A DNA stretch of 64,000 bases from Actinophytocola sp044466355 (GCF_044466355.1 NZ_JBITMQ010000009.1:186001-250000), one strand, 5' to 3'; counted from the first letter of the stretch, positions 19,053 to 30,357 are shown. A program made the numbers and translations. Notes: generated by a model from the letters alone, not told the origin.

Positions 19053-19318
19053 ACGCCCTCCGGGCCATAGCCGAGGATCTCTTCACGTTCGGCCTTCGTC
19101 ATCGGCGGCTGGCCCTGGAGTTCGGTCGGTACTCGCGGCCAGATCTCGTCCTCGAGGAAACGTCGGAGAGTCCGGGCTCGCGGCCCGCTCCGGGCGGTCA
19201 ACCGCTCACGGCGTTCACGAAGGGCGACGCGGACGGCGGCGGTCTTGCTTTCACCGGTCAGGGCGGCGACCTCAGCGGCAAGTCGCTCAGCCTCCGGATC
19301 CTTGATGTTCAAGGCCAT
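19049..19318 (-). CDS. vapB: VapB-type antitoxin
   Basis: 89 aa. It begins MALNIKDPEAERLAAEVAAL and continues TGESKTAAVRVALRERRERL, a ribbon-helix-helix-type VapB as in the Rv0623/PSK group. The C-terminal part (FLEDEIWPRVP, EEILGYGPEGV) is the toxin-wrapping tail. It should neutralise the following VapC and autorepress the operon. No SD precedes the ATG, so the transcript may be leaderless. Confidence 0.9.
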   Translation of the reverse strand: MALNIKDPEAERLAAEVAALTGESKTAAVRVALRERRERLTARSGPRARTLRRFLEDEIWPRVPTELQGQPPMTKAEREEILGYGPEGV

Positions 19319-19348
19319 GGTGTAAAGGTACCAACAATGGTGTAACGC
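19317..19348. promoter_or_regulatory. probable vapBC promoter/operator
   Basis: The 30 bp before vapB contain ATGGTGTAA twice (from 19318 and 19337) and the palindrome GGTACC between them. Repeats directly at a VapB start are consistent with autoregulation; this is inference. Confidence 0.35.
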
Positions 19349-19349
19349 G

Positions 19350-19391
19350 CCGGGCGGCGCTTCCGGTGCGTTGACCGAAAGCGCCGCCCGG
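19350..19391. terminator. hairpin downstream of hspR
   Basis: CCGGGCGGCGCTT (19350-19362) pairs perfectly with AAGCGCCGCCCGG (19379-19391), with further CGGT/ACCG pairing inside the 16-nt loop. It lies 10 bp past the hspR stop and upstream of vapB, so it probably ends the dnaK operon transcript. Confidence 0.75.
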
Positions 19392-19400
19392 TTTGTACAG

Positions 19401-19832
19401 CTACTTCTTGCGTGGCTTCCACACCACCAGTGCGGTCTGGCGCGTCACCGGCACCAGTTCGTTCCGGTAGGAGCGGTGGATGGCGGCCGCGGCCTGTTCG
19501 GCGGCCGCGTGGACCGCCGCCAGTTCCTCGGTCAGCTCCGCCACCCTGGCGCGCAGCGCGTCGACCTCGTTCTCGAGTTCGATGATGCGCTTGATCCCGG
19601 CCAGGTTGACGCCGTGCTCCTGGGACAGCCGCTGCACCTCGCGGAGCACGGCGATGTCCCGCATGGAGTACCGGCGGCCGCCGCCGGACGTGCGGCCGGG
19701 AGAGACGATGCCCATCCGGTCGTAGCCGCGCAGGGTCTGTGCGTGCAGCCCGGACAGCTCGGCGGCCACGGAGATCACGAAGACGGGTGTGTCCTCGTCC
19801 GCTCCGGGCGGGAACGGGAACCCGGTCATCAC
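19401..19832 (-). CDS. hspR: HspR, MerR-family heat-shock repressor
   Basis: 143 aa from GTG 19832, or 142 from ATG 19829. A MerR winged helix occupies residues about 15-85 (FVISVAAELSGLHAQTLRGYD, GRTSGGGRRYSMRDIAVL) and is followed by a coiled coil (LENEVDALRARVAELTEEL). HspR represses chaperone genes by binding HAIR sites, with DnaK as corepressor. It is the last gene of dnaK-grpE-dnaJ-hspR and overlaps the dnaJ stop. HAIR sites precede dnaK (two) and clpB (one). Confidence 0.95.
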   Translation of the reverse strand: MMTGFPFPPGADEDTPVFVISVAAELSGLHAQTLRGYDRMGIVSPGRTSGGGRRYSMRDIAVLREVQRLSQEHGVNLAGIKRIIELENEVDALRARVAELTEELAAVHAAAEQAAAAIHRSYRNELVPVTRQTALVVWKPRKK

Positions 19833-21016
19833 CGACTCCGTTCGGTCAGCATCGCGGTCAGATCCGGTCGGGGGTCGTGCTCCGCGGTCGCGGCCGCGTA
19901 CTGCTCGAGCGCGGCCTTGGCGTTGTCGTCCATGGTGGACGGAACCGCCACCTGCAGGGTCACCAGCAGGTCGCCCGCCTGGCCGTCGCGCCGGACGATG
20001 CCCTTGCCGCGCACGCGCAGGACCCGGCCGCTGGCCGTGCCGGGAGCCACCCGCAGGGCGACCTTGCCCTCGAGTGTCGGCACCTCCAGTGTCGTGCCCA
20101 GCGCCAGCTCGGCGAAGGTCACCGGCACCTTCAACGTCAGATCGTTGCCCGACCGGCCGAACACCGCGTGCGGCGCGACGTGCACCCGCACGTACAGGTC
20201 GCCCGCGTTGCCGCCGCCGTTGCCCGGTTCGCCCTGGCCCGCGAGGCGGATCCGCTGGTCGTCGTCGACGCCCGGCGGGATGCGCACGGTCAGGGTCCGC
20301 TGCTTCGTGCTGACGCCGTCACCGCCGCACTCGGGGCACGGGTCGTCGACGATCCGGCCCGTCCCGCGGCAGTCCCGGCACGGCTCGCTGAACGCGAACG
20401 CGCCCTGCGACCGGCTGACCAGGCCCGCGCCCGCACACGTGGGACACGTGCGTGGCGTCGTGCCCGGCTTGGCGCCGGAGCCGTGGCAGGTGTCGCACGT
20501 GGAGGGACTCGACAGGCGCAACGGGACGGTCGCGCCCTTCACCGCCTCCACGAAGTCGATCCGCACCTCGGTCTCCACGTCGGCGCCCCGCCGCGCGCGG
20601 TTGGTGGCAGCCGTTCCGCTGCCTCGGCGGCCGAACAGGTTGCCGAGCAGATCGCTGAACCCGCCGCCCGCGGCACCGCCGCCGGTCTGCGTGCCGGCGA
20701 AGATGTCGCTGAAGTCGAACGTCGATCCGCCGCCGCCCCCGCCGAAACCGCCGAAGCCGCCGGGGCGGAACCCGCCGGCTCCGAAGAGCCGGCGGGCCTC
20801 GTCGTACTGCTTGCGCTTCTCCGCGTCGCCGAGGACCCCGTAGGCCTCGGAGACCGCCTTGAACCGCGCCTCCGCCTGGGCGTTGCCCGGGTTGGCGTCG
20901 GGGTGCAGCTCACGAGCGAGCTTGCGGTACGCCTTCTTGATCTCGGCGTCGGTGGCGTCGGACGAGACGCCCAACTCGCGGTAGAAGTCCTTGTCGATCC
21001 AGTCCCGCGCACTCAC
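19829..21016 (-). CDS. dnaJ: co-chaperone DnaJ
   Basis: 395 aa from GTG 21016 with a strong SD (GGAGGGAGGGG). The J domain has the HPD motif (LARELHPDANPG), followed by a Gly/Phe-rich linker. The zinc-finger domain has four CxxCxGxG-type repeats (CDTCHGSG, CPTCAGAG, CRDCRGTG, CPECGGDG), and then the C-terminal substrate-binding beta domains. It stimulates DnaK ATPase and delivers unfolded clients. This is the operon-linked DnaJ1 of actinobacteria, coupled to hspR. Confidence 0.96.
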   Translation of the reverse strand: MSARDWIDKDFYRELGVSSDATDAEIKKAYRKLARELHPDANPGNAQAEARFKAVSEAYGVLGDAEKRKQYDEARRLFGAGGFRPGGFGGFGGGGGGSTFDFSDIFAGTQTGGGAAGGGFSDLLGNLFGRRGSGTAATNRARRGADVETEVRIDFVEAVKGATVPLRLSSPSTCDTCHGSGAKPGTTPRTCPTCAGAGLVSRSQGAFAFSEPCRDCRGTGRIVDDPCPECGGDGVSTKQRTLTVRIPPGVDDDQRIRLAGQGEPGNGGGNAGDLYVRVHVAPHAVFGRSGNDLTLKVPVTFAELALGTTLEVPTLEGKVALRVAPGTASGRVLRVRGKGIVRRDGQAGDLLVTLQVAVPSTMDDNAKAALEQYAAATAEHDPRPDLTAMLTERSR

Positions 21017-21037
21017 CGGACGTCCCCTCCCTCCGGA

Positions 21038-21754
21038 TCAGATCTGCTCGTTCGTCTTGTCGTTCGGGTCGAACCAGCCTGCCGACGCCTCGTCCTCGGA
21101 CTGGTCGGCGGGCGCCGCATCGGCCTGACCCGGTTCGTGGTCGGTGACCGCGACCAGCGCGGCCCGCACGATCCGGTCACCGAACCGGTAGCCGCGGCGC
21201 AGCACCGCGGTCACGGTCGGCCCGGCGACGTCCGGTGACGTGTCGTGCTGGACGGCCTCGTGCACCGACGGGTCGAACGGCTCGCCCTCGTGCCCGAACG
21301 CCTCCAGGCCCGTGCGCTCCAGTGTCACCACGAGCTTGTCGGCGACCGCCTTGAACGCACCGGTCAGGTCGCCGTGCTGGGCGGCGCGCTCGATGTCGTC
21401 GAGCACGGCCAGCAACTCGCCCGCCACCGACGCCTTCGCGGTGTTGACCACGGACTCGCGGTCCCGGTCGATCCGCTTGCGGTAGTTGGCGTACTCGGCC
21501 TGCAGTCGCTGCAGGTCCGCGGTCCGCTCGTCGAGCTGCGCCTTCAGCTCCGCCTCCTGACTCGGCACGACCTCCGCCTCGACGGCGGTCTCGGGTGCGG
21601 CACCGGCCTCGGCCTCCGGCGCGCCCGCCTCCTGTTCGGGGGCGGGCGGCCGGACCTCGCCGGTGTCCGGATCAATTCGACGCCGGTCGCGCACCACTAC
21701 GCGTGGCTCCTCTCCGTGGTCGTCGGTCGATCGCGGCTGCGACGGGGTAGTCAC
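21038..21754 (-). CDS. grpE: nucleotide exchange factor GrpE
   Basis: 238 aa. A long acidic N-terminus and coiled coil (AELKAQLDERTADLQRLQAE) lead to the conserved YANYRKRIDRDRE and the C-terminal beta domain (EGEPFDPSVHEAVQ, VTAVLRRGYRFGDRIVRAALV). It releases ADP from DnaK. GTG 21754 overlaps the dnaK stop (GTGA), so translation is coupled. The acidic and Pro-rich N-terminal extension of about 70 residues is normal for actinobacteria. Confidence 0.96.
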   Translation of the reverse strand: MTTPSQPRSTDDHGEEPRVVVRDRRRIDPDTGEVRPPAPEQEAGAPEAEAGAAPETAVEAEVVPSQEAELKAQLDERTADLQRLQAEYANYRKRIDRDRESVVNTAKASVAGELLAVLDDIERAAQHGDLTGAFKAVADKLVVTLERTGLEAFGHEGEPFDPSVHEAVQHDTSPDVAGPTVTAVLRRGYRFGDRIVRAALVAVTDHEPGQADAAPADQSEDEASAGWFDPNDKTNEQI

Positions 21755-23607
21755 TTCTTGCCGTCCTCGTCGACGATCTCGGCGTCCACGACGTCCTCGG
21801 CGCCCGCGGACTGCTGCTGGCCACCGGCCTGCTCACCGCCCGCGGCACCCGCGTCCTGGGTGGCGCCGGTCTGCGCGTAGATCGCGGAGCCCATGGCCTG
21901 CGACTCGGTCGCGAGCTTCTCCATCGCGGTCTTGATGGCCGCGATGTCGGTGCCCTTCAGCGACTCCTCGGCCTCCTTGATCGCGGTGTTGACCTTGTCC
22001 TTGACCTCGGCAGGGATCTTCTCGTCGTTGTCCTTGACGAACTTCTCCGTCTGGTAGACGAGCGTCTCGGCCTGGTTGCGGGTCTCGGCCTCCTCGCGGC
22101 GGCGCTTGTCCTCCTCGGCGTGCGCCTCGGCGTCCTTGACCATGCGGTCGATGTCGTCCTTCGGCAGCGCCGAGCCGCCGGTGATCGTCATCGACTGCTC
22201 CTTGCCGGTGCCGAGGTCCTTCGCGTTGACGTGGACGATGCCGTTCGCGTCGATGTCGAAGGTGACCTCGATCTGCGGCACGCCGCGCGGTGCCGGCGGG
22301 ATGCCCGTGAGGTCGAAGGTGCCCAGCTTCTTGTTGTGCACCGCGATCTCGCGCTCACCCTGGAAGACCTGGATGCCGACCGTGGTCTGGCCGTCGTCCG
22401 CGGTGGAGAAGATCTCCGACCGCTTGGTCGGGATGGTCGTGTTCCGCTCGATGAGCTTGGTGAACACGCCGCCCTTGGTCTCGATGCCCAGCGACAGCGG
22501 GGTGACGTCCAGCAGCAGGACGTCCTTGACGTCACCGCGCAGGACACCGGCCTGCAGGGTCGCGCCGACGGCGACGACCTCGTCCGGGTTCACGCCCTTG
22601 TTCGGCTCCTGGCCGCCCGTCAGCTCCTTGACCAGCTCGGTCACGGCCGGCATGCGGGTCGAGCCACCCACCAGCACCACGTGGTCGATGTCGCCGACCT
22701 TGATGCCGGCGTCCTTGATCACGTTGTTGAACGGCGCGCGGGTGCGGTCCAGCAGGTCGCTGGTGATCCGCTGGAACTCGGCGCGGGACAGCGTCTCGTC
22801 GAGGAACAGCGGGTTCTTGTCCGCGTCGACCGTGATGTACGGCAGGTTGATGTTGGCGCTGTTGCTGCTGGAAAGCTCGATCTTCGCCTTCTCGGCGGCC
22901 TCACGGATGCGCTGCAGCGCCATCTTGTCCTTGGTGAGGTCGATGCCGGAGGACTGCCTGAACTTCTCGACCAGCCAGTCGACGATCCGCTGGTCCCAGT
23001 CGTCGCCACCGAGGTGGTTGTCACCGGACGTGGCGCGGACCTCGACCACGCCCTCGCCGATCTCCAGCAGCGACACGTCGAACGTGCCACCACCGAGGTC
23101 GAACACGAGGATGGTCTGCTCCTTCTCGCCCTTGTCCAGGCCGTAGGCCAGCGCGGCCGCGGTCGGCTCGTTCACGATCCGCAGCACGTTCAGGCCGGCG
23201 ATCTGCCCGGCCTCCTTGGTGGCCTGGCGCTGGGCGTCCTCGAAGTACGCCGGGACGGTGATGACCGCGTCGGTGATGGGCTCGCCGAGGTAGGCCTCCG
23301 CGTCGCGCTTCAGCTTCATCAGCACACGGGCGCTGATCTCCTGCGCGCTGTAGGACTTGCCGTCGATCTCCGTCGACCAGCCGGTGCCCATGTGCCGCTT
23401 GACCGAACGGACCGTGCGGTCCACGTTGGTCACGGCCTGGTTCTTCGCCGGCTGACCGGTCAGCACCTCGCCGTTCTTGGCGAAGGCGACGATGGACGGG
23501 GTCGTCCGCGAACCCTCGGAGTTGGCGATCACCGTCGGCTCACCGCCCTCGAGGACAGCGACGACGGAGTTGGTCGTCCCCAGGTCGATACCGACCGCTC
23601 GCGCCAT
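21751..23607 (-). CDS. dnaK: chaperone DnaK (Hsp70)
   Basis: 618 aa from ATG 23607 with SD AGGAGGG. The ATPase domain has the phosphate-1 loop GIDLGTTNSVVAVLEGG, TVPAYF and FDLGGGTFDVSLLEIG. The linker is DVLLLDVTPLSLGIET, and the substrate-binding domain and C-terminal lid follow, with a Gly/Gln-rich tail. It folds and protects proteins and acts as HspR corepressor. It is the first gene of the operon, downstream of two HAIR operators. Confidence 0.98.
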   Translation of the reverse strand: MARAVGIDLGTTNSVVAVLEGGEPTVIANSEGSRTTPSIVAFAKNGEVLTGQPAKNQAVTNVDRTVRSVKRHMGTGWSTEIDGKSYSAQEISARVLMKLKRDAEAYLGEPITDAVITVPAYFEDAQRQATKEAGQIAGLNVLRIVNEPTAAALAYGLDKGEKEQTILVFDLGGGTFDVSLLEIGEGVVEVRATSGDNHLGGDDWDQRIVDWLVEKFRQSSGIDLTKDKMALQRIREAAEKAKIELSSSNSANINLPYITVDADKNPLFLDETLSRAEFQRITSDLLDRTRAPFNNVIKDAGIKVGDIDHVVLVGGSTRMPAVTELVKELTGGQEPNKGVNPDEVVAVGATLQAGVLRGDVKDVLLLDVTPLSLGIETKGGVFTKLIERNTTIPTKRSEIFSTADDGQTTVGIQVFQGEREIAVHNKKLGTFDLTGIPPAPRGVPQIEVTFDIDANGIVHVNAKDLGTGKEQSMTITGGSALPKDDIDRMVKDAEAHAEEDKRRREEAETRNQAETLVYQTEKFVKDNDEKIPAEVKDKVNTAIKEAEESLKGTDIAAIKTAMEKLATESQAMGSAIYAQTGATQDAGAAGGEQAGGQQQSAGAEDVVDAEIVDEDGKK

Positions 23608-23639
23608 TGGTTTCCCTCCTGCTTTCTGCTCCTGGCTGG

Positions 23640-23660
23640 GTTGAGTGAATACCGCTCAAG
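23640..23660. promoter_or_regulatory. HAIR element 1 of the dnaK operon
   Basis: GTTGAGT (23640-23646), 7 nt, GCTCAAG (23654-23660), 33 bp upstream of the dnaK ATG. It matches the HspR consensus inverted repeat and is close enough to overlap the promoter or the start of the leader. Confidence 0.88.
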
Positions 23661-23694
23661 TTTGCCGTCGGATCTGATCAATCGTCAAACCAGA

Positions 23695-23715
23695 CTTGAG
23701 CCCCTCGCGCTCAAC
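23695..23715. promoter_or_regulatory. HAIR element 2 of the dnaK operon
   Basis: CTTGAGC (23695-23701), 7 nt, GCTCAAC (23709-23715). It is a second HspR site offset by 55 bp from the first, which would allow cooperative repression. Confidence 0.87.
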
Positions 23716-23756
23716 CTTTCTGAACCCCTCAACGACCGGGCGGCCCGCCGTGTTCC

Positions 23757-24467
23757 CTACGCGGTGCGAATGGTGACGTCGCCGCTCTGCGCGCTCGCCT
23801 CGATGGGTGTGCCGGACGGGTCGTCCTCCAGGTCGTTGGCGATGTCGCCGCTCTCGGTGGACGCCGTGACGTGGTACGCGCCACTCGGCACGGTCACGTC
23901 GATGCTCCCGCTCTGCGTCTCGACGGAGACGCTGTTCACGGCGTCGAGCCCGACCCGCACGTCACCCGACTCGGCACCGGCCACGACCGCGCCCCCGATA
24001 CCGCTCAGGTCGAGCGTGCCGGACTGGACCGAGGCGTTCACCTGGCCGACCACGTCCCGGACCGTGATGTCGCCCGACTCCGCCGTCACGTTCACCGTCG
24101 CCACCCCCGTGACCTCGACGGTGCCCGACTGGACCTCACCGCTGACCCGCACGTCGGCCGGGACGGTCAGCTCGTAGTCGATCGAGCAGTCGCGGACCGG
24201 GCACGCCTCGATGACCAGCACACCGTCCTCGACGCGGTGGCTCTTGCCCGGCATGTCGCCCCCGTACCTGACGGTACGCGCGACCTCGGCGGTGTCACCG
24301 ACCTTGATGGCGACGTCGCCCGAGTCGTTGGCGAACCGCACCTCGGTGATCGTCTGACCGAGCGTCTCGCGGTCGTCGAAGCTGTCCTGCCCGACCCACC
24401 CGCATCCGGCAAGGACGAGACCGGCCGCTCCGACCGTGATCCCCGCCACCACGCGCATGCTCCCCAT
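23757..24467 (-). CDS. DUF4097-type lipoprotein
   Basis: 236 aa (ATG 24467; ATG 24458 also possible). A lipoprotein signal ends in the lipobox LVLAGC, giving Cys at about 22. The mature part is a repetitive beta-strand domain with recurring ESGD/QSG motifs (AESGDITV, VQSGTLDL, AESGDVRV, TQSGSIDV, TESGDIAN, AQSGDVTI), the hallmark of DUF4097. It is an outer-face surface protein of unknown function. It is divergent from an MFS gene. Confidence 0.88.
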   Translation of the reverse strand: MGSMRVVAGITVGAAGLVLAGCGWVGQDSFDDRETLGQTITEVRFANDSGDVAIKVGDTAEVARTVRYGGDMPGKSHRVEDGVLVIEACPVRDCSIDYELTVPADVRVSGEVQSGTVEVTGVATVNVTAESGDITVRDVVGQVNASVQSGTLDLSGIGGAVVAGAESGDVRVGLDAVNSVSVETQSGSIDVTVPSGAYHVTASTESGDIANDLEDDPSGTPIEASAQSGDVTIRTA

Positions 24468-24636
24468 CTGCCACGCCTCCGCTCAGCTTTCCTGTGTGGG
24501 CACGACGTTATGGCCGACCGCGGGGCCCGGACATCCGGGACGCCCCCGAGTCGCCCCTGGGGAAACCCTCACCCGGGCGTCTCACATGCCGGGAAATCGT
24601 TCCCACTATTCAGGAGAGGGGAGTTACGGTGCGACC

Positions 24637-25833
24637 ATGCGACGCTGGTTCATCCTCGCCACCGGACTCCTGGCACAGGCGACCACGTCGAGCTTCCTCT
24701 ACGGTCTCCCGTTCCTCATCCCCGCGCTGCGGACCGACCACGGCCTGTCCCTGACCTCGGCCAGTGTGCTGATCTCGGCGCCGCTGCTCGGCCTGCTGCC
24801 GGCGCTGATCTCGTGGGGCGCGGCCGCGGACCGGTTCGGCGAGCGGGTCGTGATGACGACCGGGCTCGCGCTGACCGGTGTGCTGCTGCTCGTGAGCCTG
24901 ACGCTGCCGGGGTTCGTGCTCTTCGGACTGGGGCTGCTGGTCGCCGGAGCCGCGTCGGCGTCGGTGAACGCGGCGAGCGGACGGGTGGTGCTCGGCTGGT
25001 TCAGCGCACGCGAGCGCGGGCTCGCCATGGGCATCCGGCAGACCGCGCAGCCCGTCGGCGTCGGCATCGCCGCGGCGACCCTGCCACCGCTGGCGCACCA
25101 CTTCGGCGTCGCGACCGCGGTCGCACTGCCCGCGGTGCTGTGTCTCCTGTCGGCGCTGCTCGTGTGGTTCGTGGTCGTGGACCCACCCCGCCCGGAACGG
25201 ACGGTGGCGGCCGCCGAGTCGCCGTACACCGGCCGGGTCGCGACCACGCTGGTCCGCCTGCACACGGCCAGCGCGATGCTCGTGGTGCCCCAGTTCGTGG
25301 CGGCGACGTTCGCGGTGACCTACCTCGTGTCGGAGCGGGGCTGGAGCCCGGTGGCGGCGGGGCAACTCGTCGCGGTCGTGCAGATCGCGGGCGCGGCGGG
25401 CCGCATCCTGGCCGGCGTGTGGTCCGACCGGGCGGGAAGCCGCCTGCGCCCGATGCGCCTCATCGCGTTCGGCGCCCTCACGACCATCGTGTTGTGGGGC
25501 GTCGGCGACGCGCTGGACCTGCCGTGGCTGGCGATCGCCGCGTTGCTGGCGGCACTGGTCGTGTCGGTGACGGACAACGGTCTCGGCTTCACCGCCACCG
25601 CCGAGCTGGCGGGCCCGTTCTGGGCGGGCCGCGCCCTCGGCGTGCAGAACACGGGCCAGAACATCGTGGCCATGGCCGCCGCACCGCTGTTCAGTGCGTT
25701 GATCACCGCGTTCGGCTACCCGCTCGCACTGGCCCTGGCCGCCGTGTTCCCCGCGGCGGGCGCGGCGCTGACGCCGGTGGCGGGCGAGTCAGCGGCGCGT
25801 CTCGACGCGGTGGAAGTTGAGGTACGCCCGTGA
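24637..25833 (+). CDS. MFS transporter
   Basis: 398 aa with 12 predicted membrane segments. The loop 2-3 motif is AAADRFGERVVMTTGLAL. A central hydrophilic loop at about 195-205 (PPRPERTVAAAESPY) separates the two halves. Upstream in-frame codons to 24436 lie in the intergenic region and are not conserved. The last 45 bp overlap the 3' end of the convergent dcd gene. The substrate (drug or metabolite) is unknown. Confidence 0.88.
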   Translation: MRRWFILATGLLAQATTSSFLYGLPFLIPALRTDHGLSLTSASVLISAPLLGLLPALISWGAAADRFGERVVMTTGLALTGVLLLVSLTLPGFVLFGLGLLVAGAASASVNAASGRVVLGWFSARERGLAMGIRQTAQPVGVGIAAATLPPLAHHFGVATAVALPAVLCLLSALLVWFVVVDPPRPERTVAAAESPYTGRVATTLVRLHTASAMLVVPQFVAATFAVTYLVSERGWSPVAAGQLVAVVQIAGAAGRILAGVWSDRAGSRLRPMRLIAFGALTTIVLWGVGDALDLPWLAIAALLAALVVSVTDNGLGFTATAELAGPFWAGRALGVQNTGQNIVAMAAAPLFSALITAFGYPLALALAAVFPAAGAALTPVAGESAARLDAVEVEVRP

Positions 25834-26370
25834 CGGCGTCGGGCCGCGTTGTCCCTGGTAGCGGGAGCCCGCGACCGTGGAGCCGTAGGGGTTCTCGGCG
25901 GGGCTCGTGAGCCGGAAGAGGCAGAGCTGCCCGATCTTCATGCCGGGCCACAGGGTGATCGGCAGGTTCGCGACGTTGCTCAGTTCCAGTGTGATGTGCC
26001 CGGTGAACCCGGGGTCGATGAACCCGGCGGTCGAGTGGGTCAGCAGGCCGAGGCGCCCCAGGGACGACTTGCCCTCCAGCCGCCCGGCGAGGTCGTCGGG
26101 CAGGTTGACCGACTCGAAGGTCGACCCGAGCACGAACTCCCCGGGGTGCAGGACGAACGGCTGGTCGTCGACCGTCTCGACAGGTGCCGTGAGGTCGTCC
26201 TGCTGCTGACGCGGGTCGATGTGCGTGTACTTCGTGTTGTTGAAGACACGGAAGAACCGGTCAAGCCGCACGTCGATACTCGACGGCTGGATCATCGCCT
26301 CGTCTAACGGATCCAGCCCCAACCGACCAGAAGCCAGCTCTTTGCGGAGGTCACCATCACTCAACAACAC
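25789..26370 (-). CDS. dcd: dCTP deaminase (probably bifunctional dCTP deaminase/dUTPase)
   Basis: 193 aa. It opens MLLSDGDLRKEL and contains QPSSIDVRLD, HPGEFVLGSTFE, GKSSLGRLGLL and HSTAGFIDPGFTGHITLELSN, the conserved core of the Dcd/Dut fold. The enzyme supplies dUMP for dTMP synthesis; in actinobacteria such as M. tuberculosis it releases dUMP directly. Its 3' end overlaps the MFS gene by 45 bp. A tRNA-Gly gene lies 50 bp upstream on the opposite strand. Confidence 0.95.
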   Translation of the reverse strand: MLLSDGDLRKELASGRLGLDPLDEAMIQPSSIDVRLDRFFRVFNNTKYTHIDPRQQQDDLTAPVETVDDQPFVLHPGEFVLGSTFESVNLPDDLAGRLEGKSSLGRLGLLTHSTAGFIDPGFTGHITLELSNVANLPITLWPGMKIGQLCLFRLTSPAENPYGSTVAGSRYQGQRGPTPSRAYLNFHRVETRR

Positions 26371-26419
26371 CCGCCTACCCTAGCGAGAGCCGTCGTCGTA
26401 TAGGATCTGGCGGCACACT

Positions 26420-26493
26420 GCGGATGTAGTTCAATGGTAGAACATCAGCTTCCCAAGCTGAGAACGCGGGTTCGATTCCCGTCATCCGCTCCA
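26420..26493 (+). tRNA. tRNA-Gly (anticodon CCC)
   Basis: The acceptor stem GCGGATG (26420-26426) pairs with CATCCGC (26483-26489). The anticodon arm is TCAGC-TTCCCAA-GCTGA, with anticodon CCC. The T arm is GCGGG-TTCGATT-CCCGT. Discriminator T is at 26490 and CCA is encoded at 26491-26493. Confidence 0.96.
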
Positions 26494-26503
26494 ACGCTTC
26501 TCA

Positions 26504-27071
26504 TCAGCCCTTTTGTTGGCTGACAAGCAGGTAGCGCTCGTCAGTGATGGGGCCTCCCCACAGTTGTGGGTCGTTCAGGTTGTGTACTGAGACCTCGCCG
26601 CTGTGTGGGGTGACCAGTTCCCGGCAGCGGGCTGCTGTCAGGCCCGCGCCTGTGTGCCAGCGGCCCTCCACCAGTACGAGGCGGCCGCCTGGGCGTAGCA
26701 GTTCGAGCCACCGGCCCACCACCGCTTCGGGGTCGGGCAGTGTCCACAGCACGTGCCTGGCGAAGACCACGTCGTACGACGACGGTTCCAGTGGTGGGAA
26801 CGCGGCGTCGCCTTCCCGGACCTCCGCCACGCCGGCGACCTTGGCGGCGGCCGCTGCCACCATGGCCGGTGACCGGTCCACGCCGGTCACCTCGTAGCCC
26901 TCTTCCGCCAGCAGCAGTGTGATGCTGCCTGTGCCGCAGCCGAGGTCTGCGACGCGGGCGGGTGCGGGTGGGAGTGCCGACAACAGCAGCTCCCGCCACG
27001 CCGACCGTATCTCCGGGGCTCGCAGGCCGTGGTCCGGTTGCTCGTCGAACCTGGCCGCCTCCGCGTCCCAG

Positions 27072-27085
<14 letters not shown>
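26504..27085 (-). CDS. class I SAM-dependent methyltransferase
   Basis: 193 aa. SAM-binding motif I is VADLGCGTGSITLLLAEEG, followed by VTGVDRSPAMVAAAAAK (acidic ribose contact), GDAAFPPL and VVFARHVLW. It is a small UbiE/Methyltransf_11-type enzyme with unknown acceptor. It overlaps the end of the upstream UvrA-like gene by 14 bp and is probably co-transcribed with it. A link to DNA-damaging metabolite resistance is conceivable but speculative. Confidence 0.88.
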
Positions 27086-29456
<2,371 letters not shown>

Positions 29457-29492
29457 GGGTCTGTCTGTCTCCAAGGGTGGGGCGGGCCGGGC

Positions 29493-29903
29493 TCAGGCCA
29501 CTTGCTGGATGCGGAGCAGGTTGCCCGCGGGGTCACGGACGGCGCAGTCGCGGATGCCGTACGGCTGGTCGGTCGGCTCCTGGACGATCTCGGCGCCCTT
29601 GGCCTGCAGGTGCTCGAAGAGGCCGTCGAGGTCCTTGGACGCCAGGTTGATCCCGCCGTAGGTGCCCTTGGCCATCATCTCGATGATCGTGTTGCGCTCG
29701 TCATCGGTGAGACCGGGGTCCACGGCGGGCGGCGTCAGGACGATGGACGTCTCCGGCTGGTTCGGTGGGCCGACGGTGAGCCAGTACAGGCCGTTGTAGC
29801 CGACCTCCTTGCGGAGCTCGAAGCCGAGGATGTCGCGGTAGAAGGCCAGCGACTCGTCCCGGTCGTTGTGCGGGAGGTACGCGGAGTGAATCGTGATGTC
29901 CAT
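29493..29903 (-). CDS. VOC-family (glyoxalase/bleomycin-resistance fold) protein
   Basis: 136 aa from ATG 29903. It shows the VOC pattern IHSAYLPHNDRDESLAFYRDI, LGFELRKEVGYNG, VLTPPAV, FEHLQAKGAEIVQEP and the C-terminal RDCAVRDPAGNLLRIQQ. Possible metal ligands occur at the usual positions (H near the N-terminus, E-x-x region). The substrate is unknown. An AraC-type regulator gene ends 10 bp upstream, and the pair should be co-transcribed. Confidence 0.9.
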   Translation of the reverse strand: MDITIHSAYLPHNDRDESLAFYRDILGFELRKEVGYNGLYWLTVGPPNQPETSIVLTPPAVDPGLTDDERNTIIEMMAKGTYGGINLASKDLDGLFEHLQAKGAEIVQEPTDQPYGIRDCAVRDPAGNLLRIQQVA

Positions 29904-29913
29904 GGCGGTCACA

Positions 29914-30357
29914 CTAGGAGCGGCCCGCGGCCTGTGCTTCTCGATTCCTGACCGGTCTCGTGACCTGCTTCGCCACGCACGGCGGCATGCCCTCCGTCGC
30001 CTGCCGCGCCTCACGCCGGTATGTGCTGGGCGGCACGCCGACCAGTTCGGTGAAGCGGGTGCTGAACGTGCCGAGCGACGAGCAGCCGACCGCGAAGCAG
30101 ACCTCGGTGACGCTCATGTCACCGACACGCAGCAGGGCCATGGCCCGTTCGATGCGCCGCGTCATCAGGTAGGAGTACGGCGACTCTCCGTACGCGGTCT
30201 TGAACGCACGGCTGAGGTGCCCGGCCGACATGTTCACGCCACGCGCCAGTGCCTCGACGTCCAGCGGATTCGCGTACTCCCGGTCCATCCGGTCGCGGAC
30301 CCGGCGCAGCAGCGCGAGGTCGCGAAGGCGCTGCGCGGGCGCGGGTCTGCCGGTCAC
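29914..30357 (-). CDS. AraC-family transcriptional regulator
   Basis: 147 aa from GTG 30357. The protein is essentially only the AraC DNA-binding domain: first HTH LDVEALARGVNMSAGHLSRAF, signature YSYLMTRRIERAMALL, second HTH MSVTEVCFAVGCSSLGTFSTRF. No N-terminal effector domain is present. It lies just upstream of the VOC gene in one operon and probably controls it. The C-terminal 25 residues are basic and unstructured. Confidence 0.93.
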   Translation of the reverse strand: MTGRPAPAQRLRDLALLRRVRDRMDREYANPLDVEALARGVNMSAGHLSRAFKTAYGESPYSYLMTRRIERAMALLRVGDMSVTEVCFAVGCSSLGTFSTRFTELVGVPPSTYRREARQATEGMPPCVAKQVTRPVRNREAQAAGRS

